Positions 29,330 through 38,458 of a stretch of DNA of 64,000 bases are shown here, piece after piece. The position numbers and the translations under genes were made by a program. Origin of the DNA: Sporolactobacillus sp. THM7-7 (GTDB taxonomy: Bacteria > Bacillota > Bacilli > Bacillales > Sporolactobacillaceae); NCBI RefSeq assembly GCF_004153225.1, contig NZ_SEMB01000010.1, positions 1 through 64,000 of the forward strand. The letters run 5' to 3'. Below the pieces are notes generated by a model. It did not search any database and was not told the DNA's origin. It saw only the letters and a program-made list of their open reading frames with translations. Numbering within the stretch: the first letter of the stretch is position 1; the number at the start of each line of letters is the position of its first letter.

Positions 29330-29386
29330 ATGATGTTTAAGGATTTGTCACGAACGAACCACATCTTAGAGAATGACAGCAGAGTT

Positions 29387-29416
29387 ATTATAATACAATC
29401 GCAGCAGCATGGTCAA
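29387..29416 (-). promoter_or_regulatory. Sigma-A promoter of tRNA-Pro
   Basis: On the minus strand, TTGACC (29411-29416) and TATAAT (29387-29392) are separated by 18 bases, 58 bases upstream of the tRNA 5' end. Confidence 0.8.
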
Positions 29417-30021
29417 GTCATGATTCATTTGATCGGCTACCCTTTTAACATCTTTATTGTTTACGATCAAGATATTAATCTTAATATTTTGATTAATAAC
29501 ATAGTATATTAAAGTGCTTTGTAAAGTACTGATCATGCCTATATTCTGTGAAGTGCCATTCGCTCATTGAGTTTAGAAATCTGATGAACAGTATTAATGA
29601 TTCTTTTTATTGACTCGTACTCTCCACTATAAACCCCATAATATTCAAAAAAAGAAGATAGATCGGCTATCCTCACATAGAAATAAGAAGTAAACGGGTT
29701 CAACAGATGCCCACTTCTAAAAAAATATCATTCGGTTGTCATCCTTAAGTACAAGCTTATGTCTTAATCCCTTCCTTACTGTGGTGAATCCGCCAATTAT
29801 ATTTCATGGATGCCCGATAAGTCTGGATGTCTATAGCAAAGATCACAGAAAGCATTCACGCTTTTATGTACAATCAAAGCATCGTTTTCCTATTGCGTTG
29901 TCCCGTGATTAAAATGACGATAACCGTGAATATACGGCGTTGATTCATAATCACGGTTATACACAGGCAAGGAAAACACATTAATATAGTGCTAAAAAAT
30001 GTCAAAAGAAGGTCGTTCCAT
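29417..30021. other. AT-rich intergenic region with an inverted repeat
   Basis: About 600 AT-rich bases with no gene I can support. A 10-bp inverted repeat (29920-29929 with 29951-29960, ATAACCGTGA) lies 61 bases upstream of the SCIFF start. It has no T-run and could be an operator or a leader hairpin. Confidence 0.45.
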
Positions 30022-30171
30022 TTGAAAAGAATTCTAACGCTCCATACTCTGAACTTAAGAGAGACAGCAAAACATGGTGGACATGGCGAATGTCAGACAT
30101 CCTGCCAGTCGGCCTGCAAAACGTCCTGCGGCGTGGCCAATCAAAAGTGTGCCGAACCGGCCGGCAGATGA
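30022..30171 (+). CDS. scfA: SCIFF-type ranthipeptide precursor, diverged
   Basis: A 49-residue peptide starting at TTG 30022 with AGAAGG 9 bases upstream. The core ECQTSCQSACKTSCGVANQ is the hallmark of SCIFF (six cysteines in forty-five) peptides, the substrates of radical SAM maturases that form cysteine thioethers. Cysteines are at 24, 28, 32, 36 and 43. The family's first cysteine (position 21 here) is His in GGHGEC. Position 37, a Thr that accepts the bond from C32 in characterised SCIFFs as I recall, is Gly. The maturase gene follows 244 bases downstream. SCIFF is near-universal in Clostridia, so its presence in this Bacillus-like genome is unusual. Confidence 0.85.
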   Translation: MKRILTLHTLNLRETAKHGGHGECQTSCQSACKTSCGVANQKCAEPAGR

Positions 30172-30415
30172 AAAAGATTTGCCGGCTGGCAAGTCTGAGA
30201 CGCAGCCAGAGGCTTCGATTTTCTGATCCGGCTTTCTGCTGCTTAACAGGGAAAAGAGCCTGGAAAATCTAACCCTTCGGCGCAGGTATCGAACTTTAAC
30301 GGGCCGTGATTAACAGAATGACTGCCGCTCAGGGCGGGGTAGGCATGTGTGTACCGCTTAACTGTTTGACAGATAGGCGGCTCATTTTTTGTTCAAAGGA
30401 GTCTCTCAACCAATT

Positions 30416-31807
30416 ATGATTCATCAATATAAATTAAACGGATACAACATTGTACTCGATACCTACAGCGGTTCGGTGCATGTTGTCGATGATCTGGCTT
30501 ATGAGATCATTCATCTTTATGAAAACACGCCTCCGGAAAAAATCGTGCACTCGATGCTGAAGCAATATGCTGATCATACGAACATCAGCGAAAAAGATAT
30601 CCAGGAAACCATCGCCGACGTCAGCAAGTTGAAAAAAGAGGGAAAACTGTTTACTGAGGATGCCTATAAGGATCTCTCATTTGATTTGAGAAAACGCAGG
30701 ACTTACATCAAAGCGCTCTGCCTGAATGTTGCGCATACGTGCAACCTTTCCTGTGACTATTGCTTCGCGAGCCAGGGCAAATACCATGGCCCGCGGGCAA
30801 TCATGAGTTTTGAAATTGGTAAAAGAGCGATTGATTTTTTGCTGGAAAACTGCGGTTTTCACCGAACGTTGGATGTCGACTTCTTCGGTGGCGAACCGCT
30901 GATGGACTGGAAAGTCGTCAAGCACATTGTCGCTTACGCAAGAAGCAAGGAAAAAGAGGCCAAGAAAACGTTTCGTTTCACACTAACGACCAATGGCCTT
31001 CTGCTTCATGATGAGGTTATCGATTTTCTGAACAAGGAAATGCACAACGTCGTATTGAGTCTTGACGGCCGAAAAGAGGTCCATAACCGACTGCGCAAAA
31101 CGATCAATGGCAGGGGCAGCTACGATTATATCGTTCCGAAATTCCAGAATTTCGTCAAAAAGCGCGGGAATAAAGAATATTATGTTCGCGGGACGTTTAC
31201 GCACAACAACGTCGACTTTACCAATGACATTTTTCATATGGCCGATCTTGGCTTCGACAGACTCTCGATGGAACCGGTCATTTGCGATCCTAAGGAACCC
31301 TATGCCCTGACTCAGGACGATCTTCCCGAAATATATTCACAATATGAGATTCTCGCTAAAGAAATGCTCCGTCGCGAGGAAAAAGGCAAAGGCTTTATCT
31401 TCTACCATTACATGCTTGATCTGTCAGAAGGCCCCTGCATTCATAAAAGAATTTCCGGCTGCGGATCGGGAACCGAATATCTTGCAGTTACCCCTTGGGG
31501 TGAACTTTTCCCGTGCCATCAGTTTGTCGGTGACCACGGCTACAGCATGGGCAATATATGGGACGGCATAACAAGACCCGAGCTGCAAAACGAGTTTAAA
31601 CAGGTGAACTGTTACTCAAAGCCGGAATGTCAGAACTGCTGGGCGAGACTCTACTGCAGCGGCGGCTGTCCGGCCAACTCGCTGCACGCGACCGGTTCTC
31701 TCAATGGGAATGATGCGTTCAGCTGCGATATCTTCCGTAAGAGAATGGAATGCGCGATCATGATGAAAGTCGCTCAATCTGTGAAAGCCATGGAGAAACA
31801 GTCATAA
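30416..31807 (+). CDS. scfB: SCIFF radical SAM maturase (SPASM domain)
   Basis: A 463-residue radical SAM/SPASM protein. Residues 1-90 form a precursor-recognition domain (MIHQYKLNGYNIVLDTYSGS). The 4Fe-4S radical SAM motif is CNLSCDYC (C109, C113, C116), followed by DFFGGEPLMDW. The C-terminal SPASM region carries the auxiliary-cluster cysteines (ISGCGSGTEY, LFPCHQF, CQNCWARLYCSGGCP). This matches the SCIFF maturase family, which makes thioether links in the small Cys-rich peptide encoded just upstream. ATG 30416 agrees with the family's N-terminus; AAAGGAG lies 14 bases away, slightly far. The enzyme looks intact although its peptide has diverged. Confidence 0.92.
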   Translation: MIHQYKLNGYNIVLDTYSGSVHVVDDLAYEIIHLYENTPPEKIVHSMLKQYADHTNISEKDIQETIADVSKLKKEGKLFTEDAYKDLSFDLRKRRTYIKALCLNVAHTCNLSCDYCFASQGKYHGPRAIMSFEIGKRAIDFLLENCGFHRTLDVDFFGGEPLMDWKVVKHIVAYARSKEKEAKKTFRFTLTTNGLLLHDEVIDFLNKEMHNVVLSLDGRKEVHNRLRKTINGRGSYDYIVPKFQNFVKKRGNKEYYVRGTFTHNNVDFTNDIFHMADLGFDRLSMEPVICDPKEPYALTQDDLPEIYSQYEILAKEMLRREEKGKGFIFYHYMLDLSEGPCIHKRISGCGSGTEYLAVTPWGELFPCHQFVGDHGYSMGNIWDGITRPELQNEFKQVNCYSKPECQNCWARLYCSGGCPANSLHATGSLNGNDAFSCDIFRKRMECAIMMKVAQSVKAMEKQS

Positions 31808-31891
31808 AGCGCCATCTGATTCGTAATGGATTCCATTAACGGTGAATAACTCACATGTTATTGGGAAATTTACAATCAGGAGGTGTTTGGT

Positions 31892-32146
31892 GTGCCAAAA
31901 ATTGGCGTTGAACAATCTTTGACAAATGTCGTACAAGCATTAAAGAACAGAGGATACGATGTCGTTTTGCTGAAACAGGAATCGGATGCTCAAGGCTGTG
32001 ATTGCTGTGTCGTAACGGGGCTGGATACGGATATGATGGGTATGGATGATACAACGATTCAAGGTCCTGTTATCGAAGCCGGCGGGTTATCGGCAGAAGA
32101 CGTTTGCGAAGCAGTTGAAAGCAGAATCAAACAAACGCAGCATTAA
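31892..32146 (+). CDS. UPF0180 (YkuS-like) protein
   Basis: An 84-residue protein matching the UPF0180 family: [20 protein letters not shown], then [20 protein letters not shown] and [16 protein letters not shown] 31892 has CAGGAGG 8 bases upstream. The fold and role are unknown. It lies 84 bases after the SCIFF maturase and ends at a terminator, so it may share the transcript. Whether it takes part in the peptide system is not known. Confidence 0.85.
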   Translation: MPKIGVEQSLTNVVQALKNRGYDVVLLKQESDAQGCDCCVVTGLDTDMMGMDDTTIQGPVIEAGGLSAEDVCEAVESRIKQTQH

Positions 32147-32166
32147 GAAGACATGCCACGAATTTC

Positions 32167-32195
32167 GGGTGAGTGAAGAGACTCACCCTTTTTTT
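32167..32195 (+). terminator. Terminator after the SCIFF/UPF0180 genes
   Basis: An 8-bp GC-rich stem (32167-32174 with 32181-32188) and six-base loop are followed by seven T. Confidence 0.88.
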
Positions 32196-32572
32196 ATACG
32201 TTAAGAAAGATTTCAGGTCAGACGGATTTTAAGTATAAGAAAAACTAAAGGCTCAGCGATGAGTCTTTTTATTTTCTAAGCGTTGCACTTAAAGTGTAAA
32301 TTCAAGTCTATATAAAAAAGCGACATTTGCGAGACTCTTGCGAGACAAACGATATCATCGCTGAGAAAAAACTGAAGCATACCCGTAAAAATTTTATTCT
32401 AATCGCCCACATCGAAGCGCAAAACACATCAAAAAGATTGTGTTTACTGTCCCTATTTTAGAAGAAAAACCCCGAATAATTATTGATGTTGTTATGCATA
32501 CGGCGAATGTACGCGTATCAGGTGAAAAACAAGGAATGGTCGGCCCTGATGGATGAGCTAATATTGATAGCG
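32196..32572. other. Intergenic region with a second hairpin and a repeat fragment
   Basis: No intact gene is visible. A 9-bp hairpin with a T-rich tail lies at 32247-32275. The 14-mer GCGAGACTCTTGCG at 32329-32342 is shared with the repeat block at 10965-11095. Confidence 0.5.
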
Positions 32573-32602
32573 TTTACATTTTTGCTTTGGTTTTTGTATA
32601 AT
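32573..32602 (+). promoter_or_regulatory. Sigma-A promoter of the CBS gene
   Basis: TTTACA (32573-32578) and TATAAT (32597-32602) are separated by 18 bases, 58 bases upstream of the start codon. Confidence 0.75.
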
Positions 32603-32660
32603 AATAAAGGGTCTGGTAAACGCCATTGCAAGAAGATGATTTTTCAGGAGTGGAGAAGAC

Positions 32661-33083
32661 ATGAATGCAGCTTTTCTGATTACACCAAAAAGCGAGATTA
32701 AGTTTGTCTATGACCATTGGACCATGCGGCAGGCTCTGGAGAAAATGGAACATTACCGTTATTCGGCTATTCCGATTCTGAGTAAAAAGGGAAAGTATGT
32801 CGGTACTCTGACTGAAGGAGATCTTCTGTGGGAACTAAAGAATCATGACAGCCTTGATTTTAAGGAAATTGAGGATATCCCTCTGAAGGATATTCCCAGA
32901 TACAGGGATATCAGCCCGATTTCTATCAATGTAGAAATTGAAGATATTATGGCTACGTCCTTATCACATAATTTCGTACCGATCGTTGACGACTTTGATA
33001 TCTTCATCGGATTGATTAAAAGGCGCGAGATCATCTCATACTTACTGGACTTACGGAAAAGGGATCATGCAGAATCAATCTGA
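32661..33083 (+). CDS. CBS-domain pair protein
   Basis: A 140-residue protein consisting of two CBS motifs (SAIPILSKKGKYVGTLTEGD and FVPIVDDFDIFIGLIKRRE), which together make one Bateman module that usually binds adenine nucleotides. It starts at ATG 32661 with GGAGTGGAG upstream and has its own sigma-A promoter and terminator. The N-terminus MNAAFLITPKSEIKFVYDHW resembles CBS proteins I associate with Clostridia, which may mean this gene and the SCIFF pair share a history. It lacks an attached catalytic domain, so it is probably a regulatory or ligand-sensing partner of unknown target. Confidence 0.8.
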   Translation: MNAAFLITPKSEIKFVYDHWTMRQALEKMEHYRYSAIPILSKKGKYVGTLTEGDLLWELKNHDSLDFKEIEDIPLKDIPRYRDISPISINVEIEDIMATSLSHNFVPIVDDFDIFIGLIKRREIISYLLDLRKRDHAESI

Positions 33084-33162
33084 TTTAAATCGTCAAATAG
33101 CTATTTCATAAATACGTGTGAATACTGCCGCTAAAGCGGATGCGCCATTTAACGTAATGAGC

Positions 33163-33205
33163 GATCGATCATCCACTATTGTCAGTAGGAGATCGATCAC
33201 CTTTT
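33163..33205 (+). terminator. Probable terminator after the CBS gene
   Basis: The 8-mer GATCGATC at 33163-33170 pairs with 33191-33198 and is followed by ACC and six T. Confidence 0.6.
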
Positions 33206-33281
33206 TTATTTTCATTTGTTAAAACATTCACCATTGGCCGAAAGTGTGCTAAAATGACTACATTCGTACTTAATTGGTCGG

Positions 33282-34172
33282 GTGGATGTGATAAAAACGT
33301 TAAGCCATAAATGGTTTATTCCCGGTGTTTTCATTTTGCTTTGGAGCGGCGGGGCGATTTTTGTCGAACTGGGGCTCGCGTACGCCGAGCCCCTTCCTTT
33401 TCTCACGCTGCGATTTCTGATTGCCACCGTATTGATGTGGGGCTTTTGCCTGGTCGAACATCCTTCTTCTCCAACGGGTCTGTCTGAGTGGGGTATCGTT
33501 GTTTTAACGGCTGTTTTCCAGCAAATCGGCTATCAGTTTTTTTATTTTCTTGCCCTGGATCATGACATTTCTCCGGGTGTGCTGACCATTATCCTTGGCG
33601 CCCAGCCCGTCTTAACCGCGGTCCTCATGAGAGAAGGAACCAGCCGATTCCAGTGGCTCGGTCTGGCATTCGGCATGATCGGATTAATCTGCGTCGTCGG
33701 CCGGCAGATGTTTAGCGGCTCTTTGTCTCTGTCGGGTATTCTCTACAGTCTGTTATCGCTTCTGTCGATCACGATCGGAACCATGACTCAGAAATCCGTC
33801 CGAGTCAGTCTCCTGGCCAATGTCACCATTCAATATACGTGTAGTTTCATTATCTTCACCGTACTTTCTCTGTCCTTTGGCTCGCTGACGGTACAGTGGA
33901 CGGGCTTGTTTCTTCTTTCGCTCCTCTACATGGCGCTCGGTGTGACGGCCGGTGCGACCATGCTTTTTTACCACCTAATCAGCAAAGGAAATTTGACGAA
34001 CACGACAAGTATTTTTTATTGCGTGCCGCCGGTCACCGCCATAATGGATTATTTTGTCTTCGGCCATGTGCTTTATCTGACTACGCTGATCGGCATGATC
34101 CTGATCGTTGCCGGTATGGCACTGATTAACAAAAGGGATAAGGTGCATGCAGAACGCACAGAAAAAGTATAG
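33282..34172 (+). CDS. EamA-domain (DMT superfamily) transporter
   Basis: A 296-residue protein with ten membrane segments in two EamA repeats: LLWSGGAIFVELGLAYAEPL with LTLRFLIATVLM in the first, and GVTAGATMLFYHLISKG with PVTAIMDYFVFG in the second. These drug/metabolite exporters move amino acids, nucleosides or other small molecules; the substrate is not deducible. It starts at GTG 33282, and a second GTG two codons later is equally possible since the ribosome site is weak. Monocistronic. Confidence 0.83.
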   Translation: MDVIKTLSHKWFIPGVFILLWSGGAIFVELGLAYAEPLPFLTLRFLIATVLMWGFCLVEHPSSPTGLSEWGIVVLTAVFQQIGYQFFYFLALDHDISPGVLTIILGAQPVLTAVLMREGTSRFQWLGLAFGMIGLICVVGRQMFSGSLSLSGILYSLLSLLSITIGTMTQKSVRVSLLANVTIQYTCSFIIFTVLSLSFGSLTVQWTGLFLLSLLYMALGVTAGATMLFYHLISKGNLTNTTSIFYCVPPVTAIMDYFVFGHVLYLTTLIGMILIVAGMALINKRDKVHAERTEKV

Positions 34173-34290
34173 CCTCCGAGTTGGCTTATCCGATTATAAA
34201 TTTGTCTTGTTTTGTCATTTATTTTTTTGCTCAGTTAAGATATAGTTAGTTTTGTACACTTAGATAATCAGTTAAACAGGGGGTTTTTTC

Positions 34291-35373
34291 GTGTTTCATA
34301 AGAGAATAGCTGTTCTTGCCGCGGGTCTCTTCGCTGTTGCGACGATTCTTACGGGGTGCGGCGGTAACGGGAGTTCGTCCGGCTCGGAAAAAGACACTTT
34401 TAAGGCAGCGATGGTCACCGGGATCGGGGGCATTGATGACAAATCGTTCAACCAGTCATCGTGGGAAGGTTTAAAAAAGTTTGCCTCCAAGAACGACTTA
34501 AAGACCGGTTCGGATGTGAAGTATCTGGAGTCGAAACAGCCGACGGATTACCAGCCGAATCTGAATCAGTTGATTCAGCAGAAATACGATATTATCTTCG
34601 GTATCGGGTTTCAGATGGTGAGCGACGTTCAAAAAGTGGCCGAACAGCACCCGAATGAACATTTTGGCCAGATCGACAGTGTCGCGGTGGACAAGAACAA
34701 CAAACCGCTCAAAAATGTGGCCAGCCTGACATTTAAAGAACAACAAGGTTCTTTCCTTGTCGGGGTTGTTGCCGGCCTGACGACAAAAACCAATAAAGTC
34801 GGTTTCGTTGGCGGGATCAATTCAGCGTTGATGAAAAAATTCGAGAATGGCTTTAAAGCCGGTGTCAAGGCGGTCAACCCGGATGCGGAAATCTACGTTC
34901 AATATGCCGGTGATTTCAATGCTCCGGAAAAGGGGCAAAGTATCGCGTCGACGATATACGGCAAGGGAGCGGATATCATTTACGCATCCGCCGGAAATAC
35001 CGGTAACGGTGTCTTTAACGAAGCGAAAACGAGAACGAAGAGCGGTAAAAAAGTTTGGGTAATCGGCGTTGACAAAGACCAGTACAACGAAGGTCTCCCG
35101 GAAAATGTAACACTGACTTCGATGGTGAAACGCGTCGACAATGCAATCTTTGATACGGTGTCTAAAGCGAAAGACGGTCACTTTCCCGGCGGACAGGTGA
35201 TTGAATACGGATTGGCTGAAAAAGGGGTTGGTCTTGCACCGACAACGAAGAACATAAATGCGAAAGTACTGGATCAGGCAAAAGGTTATGAGAAAAAGAT
35301 CATTGACGGAGACATCATTGTCCCGACAACCGATAATGAATATAAGACCTATCTTTCTTCGCTGAATAAGTAG
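34291..35373 (+). CDS. BMP-family substrate-binding lipoprotein
   Basis: A 360-residue lipoprotein. A signal peptide of about 23 residues ends in the lipobox LTGC, followed by a glycine/serine linker. The mature part is a basic-membrane-protein (BmpA/Med/NupA) type periplasmic-binding fold: MVTGIGGIDDKSFNQSSWEG, then FGIGFQM, VGFVGG and YASAGNTGNGVF. Such proteins usually bind nucleosides for an ABC importer. No ATPase or permease genes are adjacent, so it is an orphan binding protein and its partners must be elsewhere. GTG 34291 has CAGGGGG upstream. A terminator follows. Confidence 0.87.
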   Translation: MFHKRIAVLAAGLFAVATILTGCGGNGSSSGSEKDTFKAAMVTGIGGIDDKSFNQSSWEGLKKFASKNDLKTGSDVKYLESKQPTDYQPNLNQLIQQKYDIIFGIGFQMVSDVQKVAEQHPNEHFGQIDSVAVDKNNKPLKNVASLTFKEQQGSFLVGVVAGLTTKTNKVGFVGGINSALMKKFENGFKAGVKAVNPDAEIYVQYAGDFNAPEKGQSIASTIYGKGADIIYASAGNTGNGVFNEAKTRTKSGKKVWVIGVDKDQYNEGLPENVTLTSMVKRVDNAIFDTVSKAKDGHFPGGQVIEYGLAEKGVGLAPTTKNINAKVLDQAKGYEKKIIDGDIIVPTTDNEYKTYLSSLNK

Positions 35374-35388
35374 TTACCAAAAACCGCT

Positions 35389-35417
35389 GCAGGACAGTCT
35401 CTGTCTTGCATTTTTTT
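35389..35417 (+). terminator. Terminator of the BMP lipoprotein gene
   Basis: A 9-bp stem (35389-35397 with 35401-35409, one G-T pair) is followed by A and seven T. Confidence 0.85.
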
Positions 35418-35495
35418 AATCTTATAAGCTCTGTTGATTTTTGCATGATCAGCTGTTTTATGACCGCGGGAGAGCAAGTTCGCTAAAATCACAGG

Positions 35496-35658
35496 TTAGG
35501 CGCAAAACGGATCGGGTTAGGAGTAATTTTTAGCCGATTAGGAGCAACTTTTCCCTCATTAGGGGCACTTTCGCCTCGTTGGGGGCGACTTTTGCCCGGT
35601 TAGGGGCAAGTTCTGCCTCGGGCGACTTTTGCCTCGATTAAGAGTAACTTCTCCCTGA
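35496..35658 (+). repeat. Tandem array of about eight 21-bp units
   Basis: Successive units run close to TTAGGGGCAACTTTTGCCTCG at 35496, 35517, 35538, 35559, 35579, 35600, 35621 (short) and 35638. Lengths are mostly 20-21 bases, with drift between units. The array lies between the BMP gene and miaB. Two inverted, diverged units lie at 3102-3141. Confidence 0.75.
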
Positions 35659-35778
35659 TTACGTGCCATCTGTTCCCACTTTTTCAGAAATGCATGCGAC
35701 CGTCCTTTCTTATTTTCTTTCATAAAAACAGGGACTTTGATATAATTTTGGGGATAAGAATGGAAGGGAGGCCATATT

Positions 35779-37266
35779 GTGGTTGAATCCAAATTCAGCA
35801 ATGTAGATTTTTCGAAGTATTTTCAGCCGCCCTCTCTGAAGGCAGCGAGACGACGCCGCAGGGAAAAGGTTCATATTATAAATGATTTTCAAATTCCTGA
35901 CGATATGAAGGCTGTAGGTCGGGGCAAGCACTATGTGATTCGTACGTACGGCTGTCAGATGAACGAGCACGATACGGAAGTGATGGCCGGGATCCTCGAA
36001 GAACTGGGCTATGAGGAGACGGAAGAAGAGAGAAATGCCGATGTCATCCTGATCAATACATGCGCGATTCGCGAGAACGCCGAAAACAAGGTATTTGGCG
36101 AAATCGGGCACTTGAAACCGTTAAAGAGGGAAAATCCGAATCTGATTCTTGGCATCTGCGGCTGTATGGCACAAGAAGAGGCCGTCGTCAACCGGATTTT
36201 GCAGAAACATCCCCAGGTTGATCTGATCTTCGGGACACATAATATCCACCGTCTGCCCCAGCTGCTGAAGGAAGCACTGTTCAGCAAGGAAATGGTTGTC
36301 GAAGTGTGGTCCAAGGAAGGAGACATTGTCGAGAATCTGCCGCAATCCCGGCACGGGCATTTTCAGGCGTGGGTCAACATCATGTACGGCTGTGATAAAT
36401 TCTGTACGTACTGCATTGTCCCATACACGCGCGGCAAGGAAAGAAGCCGTCGGCCGGAAGACATTATCGAGGAGGTACGCGATCTGGCCCGAAATGGTTA
36501 TAAAGAAATTACGCTCCTCGGGCAGAATGTCAATGCCTATGGGAAGGATTTAAAGGAGCCGGCCAACTACGGCCTTGGCCATCTGATGGATGAAATCCGA
36601 AAAATCGGCATCCCGCGCGTCCGCTTTACGACGAGTCATCCGAAAGACTTTGACGATCATTTGATTGAGGTACTCGCCAAGGGCGGTAATCTGTGCGAGC
36701 ATATTCATCTGCCGGTTCAGTCCGGGAACTCCGATATTCTGAAAATCATGGGACGCGGCTATACACGGGAACGCTATCTGGACCTGTTTTACAAGATCAA
36801 GAGGGCGGTGCCGAACGCTTCGTTTACAACGGATATCATTGTCGGATTTCCGAACGAAACGGAGGAACAGTTTGAAGATACACTGTCGCTCGTTCGCGAA
36901 TGCCGTTTCGACGGCGCGTACACTTTTATTTACTCGCCGCGCCCCGGTACGCCGGCAGCGCGTATGCAGGACAACGTCCCGCCGGAAGTGAAAAAGGATC
37001 GTCTGCTACGATTGAACAAATTGGTGGATCAGCTGGCTTCCGAAAGCAATGCTGCCTATCGGGATCGGGTGGTCGAGGTGCTTGTTGAAGGGGAAAGCCG
37101 GAAAAATCCCGACGTCCTCACCGGGCATACACGAACGAATAAAGTGGTTAATTTTCGCGGACCGAAGTCACTGATCGGTCAGCTGGTCCATGTCAGAATC
37201 ACACAGCCGAAGATGTGGTCTTTGGACGGCGAGTGGCAGAGAGAACCCGAGGTCGCCGGCCGATGA
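35779..37266 (+). CDS. miaB: tRNA-i6A37 methylthiotransferase MiaB
   Basis: A 495-residue methylthiotransferase that converts i6A to ms2i6A at tRNA position 37. The N-terminal UPF0004 domain carries three cluster cysteines ([32 protein letters not shown]). The radical SAM motif is [15 protein letters not shown], and the C-terminal TRAM domain starts near residue 425 ([10 protein letters not shown]). GTG 35779 has GGAAGGGAGG upstream. The first 50 residues are a basic extension typical of the Bacillus enzyme. Its stop overlaps ricA as ATGA. It works together with MiaA, encoded 7 kb downstream. Confidence 0.95.
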   Translation: MVESKFSNVDFSKYFQPPSLKAARRRRREKVHIINDFQIPDDMKAVGRGKHYVIRTYGCQMNEHDTEVMAGILEELGYEETEEERNADVILINTCAIRENAENKVFGEIGHLKPLKRENPNLILGICGCMAQEEAVVNRILQKHPQVDLIFGTHNIHRLPQLLKEALFSKEMVVEVWSKEGDIVENLPQSRHGHFQAWVNIMYGCDKFCTYCIVPYTRGKERSRRPEDIIEEVRDLARNGYKEITLLGQNVNAYGKDLKEPANYGLGHLMDEIRKIGIPRVRFTTSHPKDFDDHLIEVLAKGGNLCEHIHLPVQSGNSDILKIMGRGYTRERYLDLFYKIKRAVPNASFTTDIIVGFPNETEEQFEDTLSLVRECRFDGAYTFIYSPRPGTPAARMQDNVPPEVKKDRLLRLNKLVDQLASESNAAYRDRVVEVLVEGESRKNPDVLTGHTRTNKVVNFRGPKSLIGQLVHVRITQPKMWSLDGEWQREPEVAGR

Positions 37267-37643
37267 GTGCGTCCTATTCGAAAGCAGAGATTCTGGCCAA
37301 GGCGAAGGCCATTGCCGATCGGCTGTCTGAAACAGATCAGGTGCGCTTTTATAAGCAGGCGGAAGCGAAGATCAGCAGCAATCAGAAGGTACGGCGTCTG
37401 GTCGAAGACATTAAAAAGCATCAGAAAGAATCAGTCAATTTGCAGCATTTTCGAAAGCATGAAGCTTACAGGGAAAATGAGGCGAAAATCGATCGACTTC
37501 AAGCCGAGCTCGATGCGATTCCTGTCGTTCAGGAATTCAAGCAGTCGCAGGAAGATGTCAATGATTTTCTTCAGCTGATTGTGAAGCTGATGTCACAGCG
37601 GGTTACCAATGCAATGGACGATCGCCCGTCACATTTTGAATGA
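37263..37643 (+). CDS. ricA: RicA (YmcA) regulatory protein
   Basis: A 126-residue all-helical protein of the YlbF/YmcA family. In B. subtilis RicA acts with RicF (YlbF) and RicT (YaaT) as a complex that directs RNase Y processing and promotes competence, biofilm formation and sporulation. Visible features: [20 protein letters not shown], then a helix with [23 protein letters not shown] 37263 overlaps the miaB stop. The order miaB-ricA-cotE-mutS matches Bacillus. I do not see the C-terminal cysteine pair that binds an iron-sulfur cluster in the B. subtilis complex. Confidence 0.88.
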   Translation: MSASYSKAEILAKAKAIADRLSETDQVRFYKQAEAKISSNQKVRRLVEDIKKHQKESVNLQHFRKHEAYRENEAKIDRLQAELDAIPVVQEFKQSQEDVNDFLQLIVKLMSQRVTNAMDDRPSHFE

Positions 37644-37810
37644 ATGACGTTCCGATATTCGGAGCGTTTTTATTTTAGAATGTCAAAGTACCCCTCTATA
37701 CCATAATGAACTCTCTATATAGACTGCTTTGCCCAGTCTCTTTTACCATTCACACTAGTCTTTCGCCCCGCATAACATGACAGTGAAGAAGGCAAAGGAG
37801 GTTTGGACTC

Positions 37811-38368
37811 TTGGCAGAGAAAGAATATAGAGAAATTATCACAAAAGCCGTTTGCGGCAAGGGGAAGAAGTTCAGCCAATCCGCTCATACCGTGACACCG
37901 ACGCATAAACCTTCGAACATTCTTGGATGCTGGGTCATCAACCATAAATATAAAGCACAATACCAGAAGGATGCGGTGATTGTTGAGGGGACCTATGATA
38001 TTAATACATGGTATTCCTTCAACAGCAATACACGGACAGAAGTGGTTTGCGAAACGGTTGGTTATCGCGATCGGGTCCCACTCTCACTCCGGGATAAGCA
38101 GGTGATCTCCGATGACATGGATGTCTCCTGCCGCCCCCTTCAGGAACCCAATTGCCTCGAAGCGAAAATATCGCCGAAAGGAAATAAGATTGTGGCCCAG
38201 GTCGAACGCGAATTTCTGGTCGAAGTGATCGGGGAGACCAAGGTTAAAGTACAGGTGGAGGACAACGGATTGATCGAGGCAGAGGAAGAATGGGATGATG
38301 ACGAACTGGAAAAAGAACTCGGTGATCTGGATTCGGAGTTTTTTACGGAAGAAGATGAAGAAGAGTAA
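37811..38368 (+). CDS. cotE: Outer spore coat morphogenetic protein CotE
   Basis: A 185-residue CotE: EYREIITKAVCGKGKKFSQS at the N-terminus, then ILGCWVINHKYKA and VEGTYDINTWYSFNSNTRT, ending in a strongly acidic tail (EEEWDDDELEKEL). CotE forms a shell on the forespore and recruits outer coat proteins. It starts at TTG 37811 with AAAGGAGG 9 bases upstream. It stands in the conserved Bacillus position between ricA and mutS, with its own terminator, and is probably under mother-cell sigma factors, although I could not place the promoter. Confidence 0.93.
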   Translation: MAEKEYREIITKAVCGKGKKFSQSAHTVTPTHKPSNILGCWVINHKYKAQYQKDAVIVEGTYDINTWYSFNSNTRTEVVCETVGYRDRVPLSLRDKQVISDDMDVSCRPLQEPNCLEAKISPKGNKIVAQVEREFLVEVIGETKVKVQVEDNGLIEAEEEWDDDELEKELGDLDSEFFTEEDEEE

Positions 38369-38369
38369 G

Positions 38370-38399
38370 GGAAGAAGAGCGTTTCTTCTTCCTTTTTTT
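38370..38399 (+). terminator. Terminator of cotE
   Basis: A 9-bp stem (38370-38378 with 38384-38392) is followed by seven T, starting two bases after the cotE stop. Confidence 0.85.
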
Positions 38400-38458
38400 G
38401 TTTGGATCGGTTCTTTCTTCCCGTTGATTGGACTCTGTTTTTTAGAGATGGGAAATTT

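Noticed and set aside
29216-29512. Open frame reading GKTGFEPATARPPAVCSTKLSYFP over the tRNA
   Set aside because: This is the well-known false protein translated from the strand opposite a tRNA gene; the cloverleaf on the minus strand explains the sequence.
29256-33083. tRNA-Pro as integration site for the SCIFF module
   Set aside because: Integration normally uses the tRNA 3' end, which faces lower coordinates here, while the module lies on the 5' side. No direct repeat of the tRNA end and no integrase were seen.
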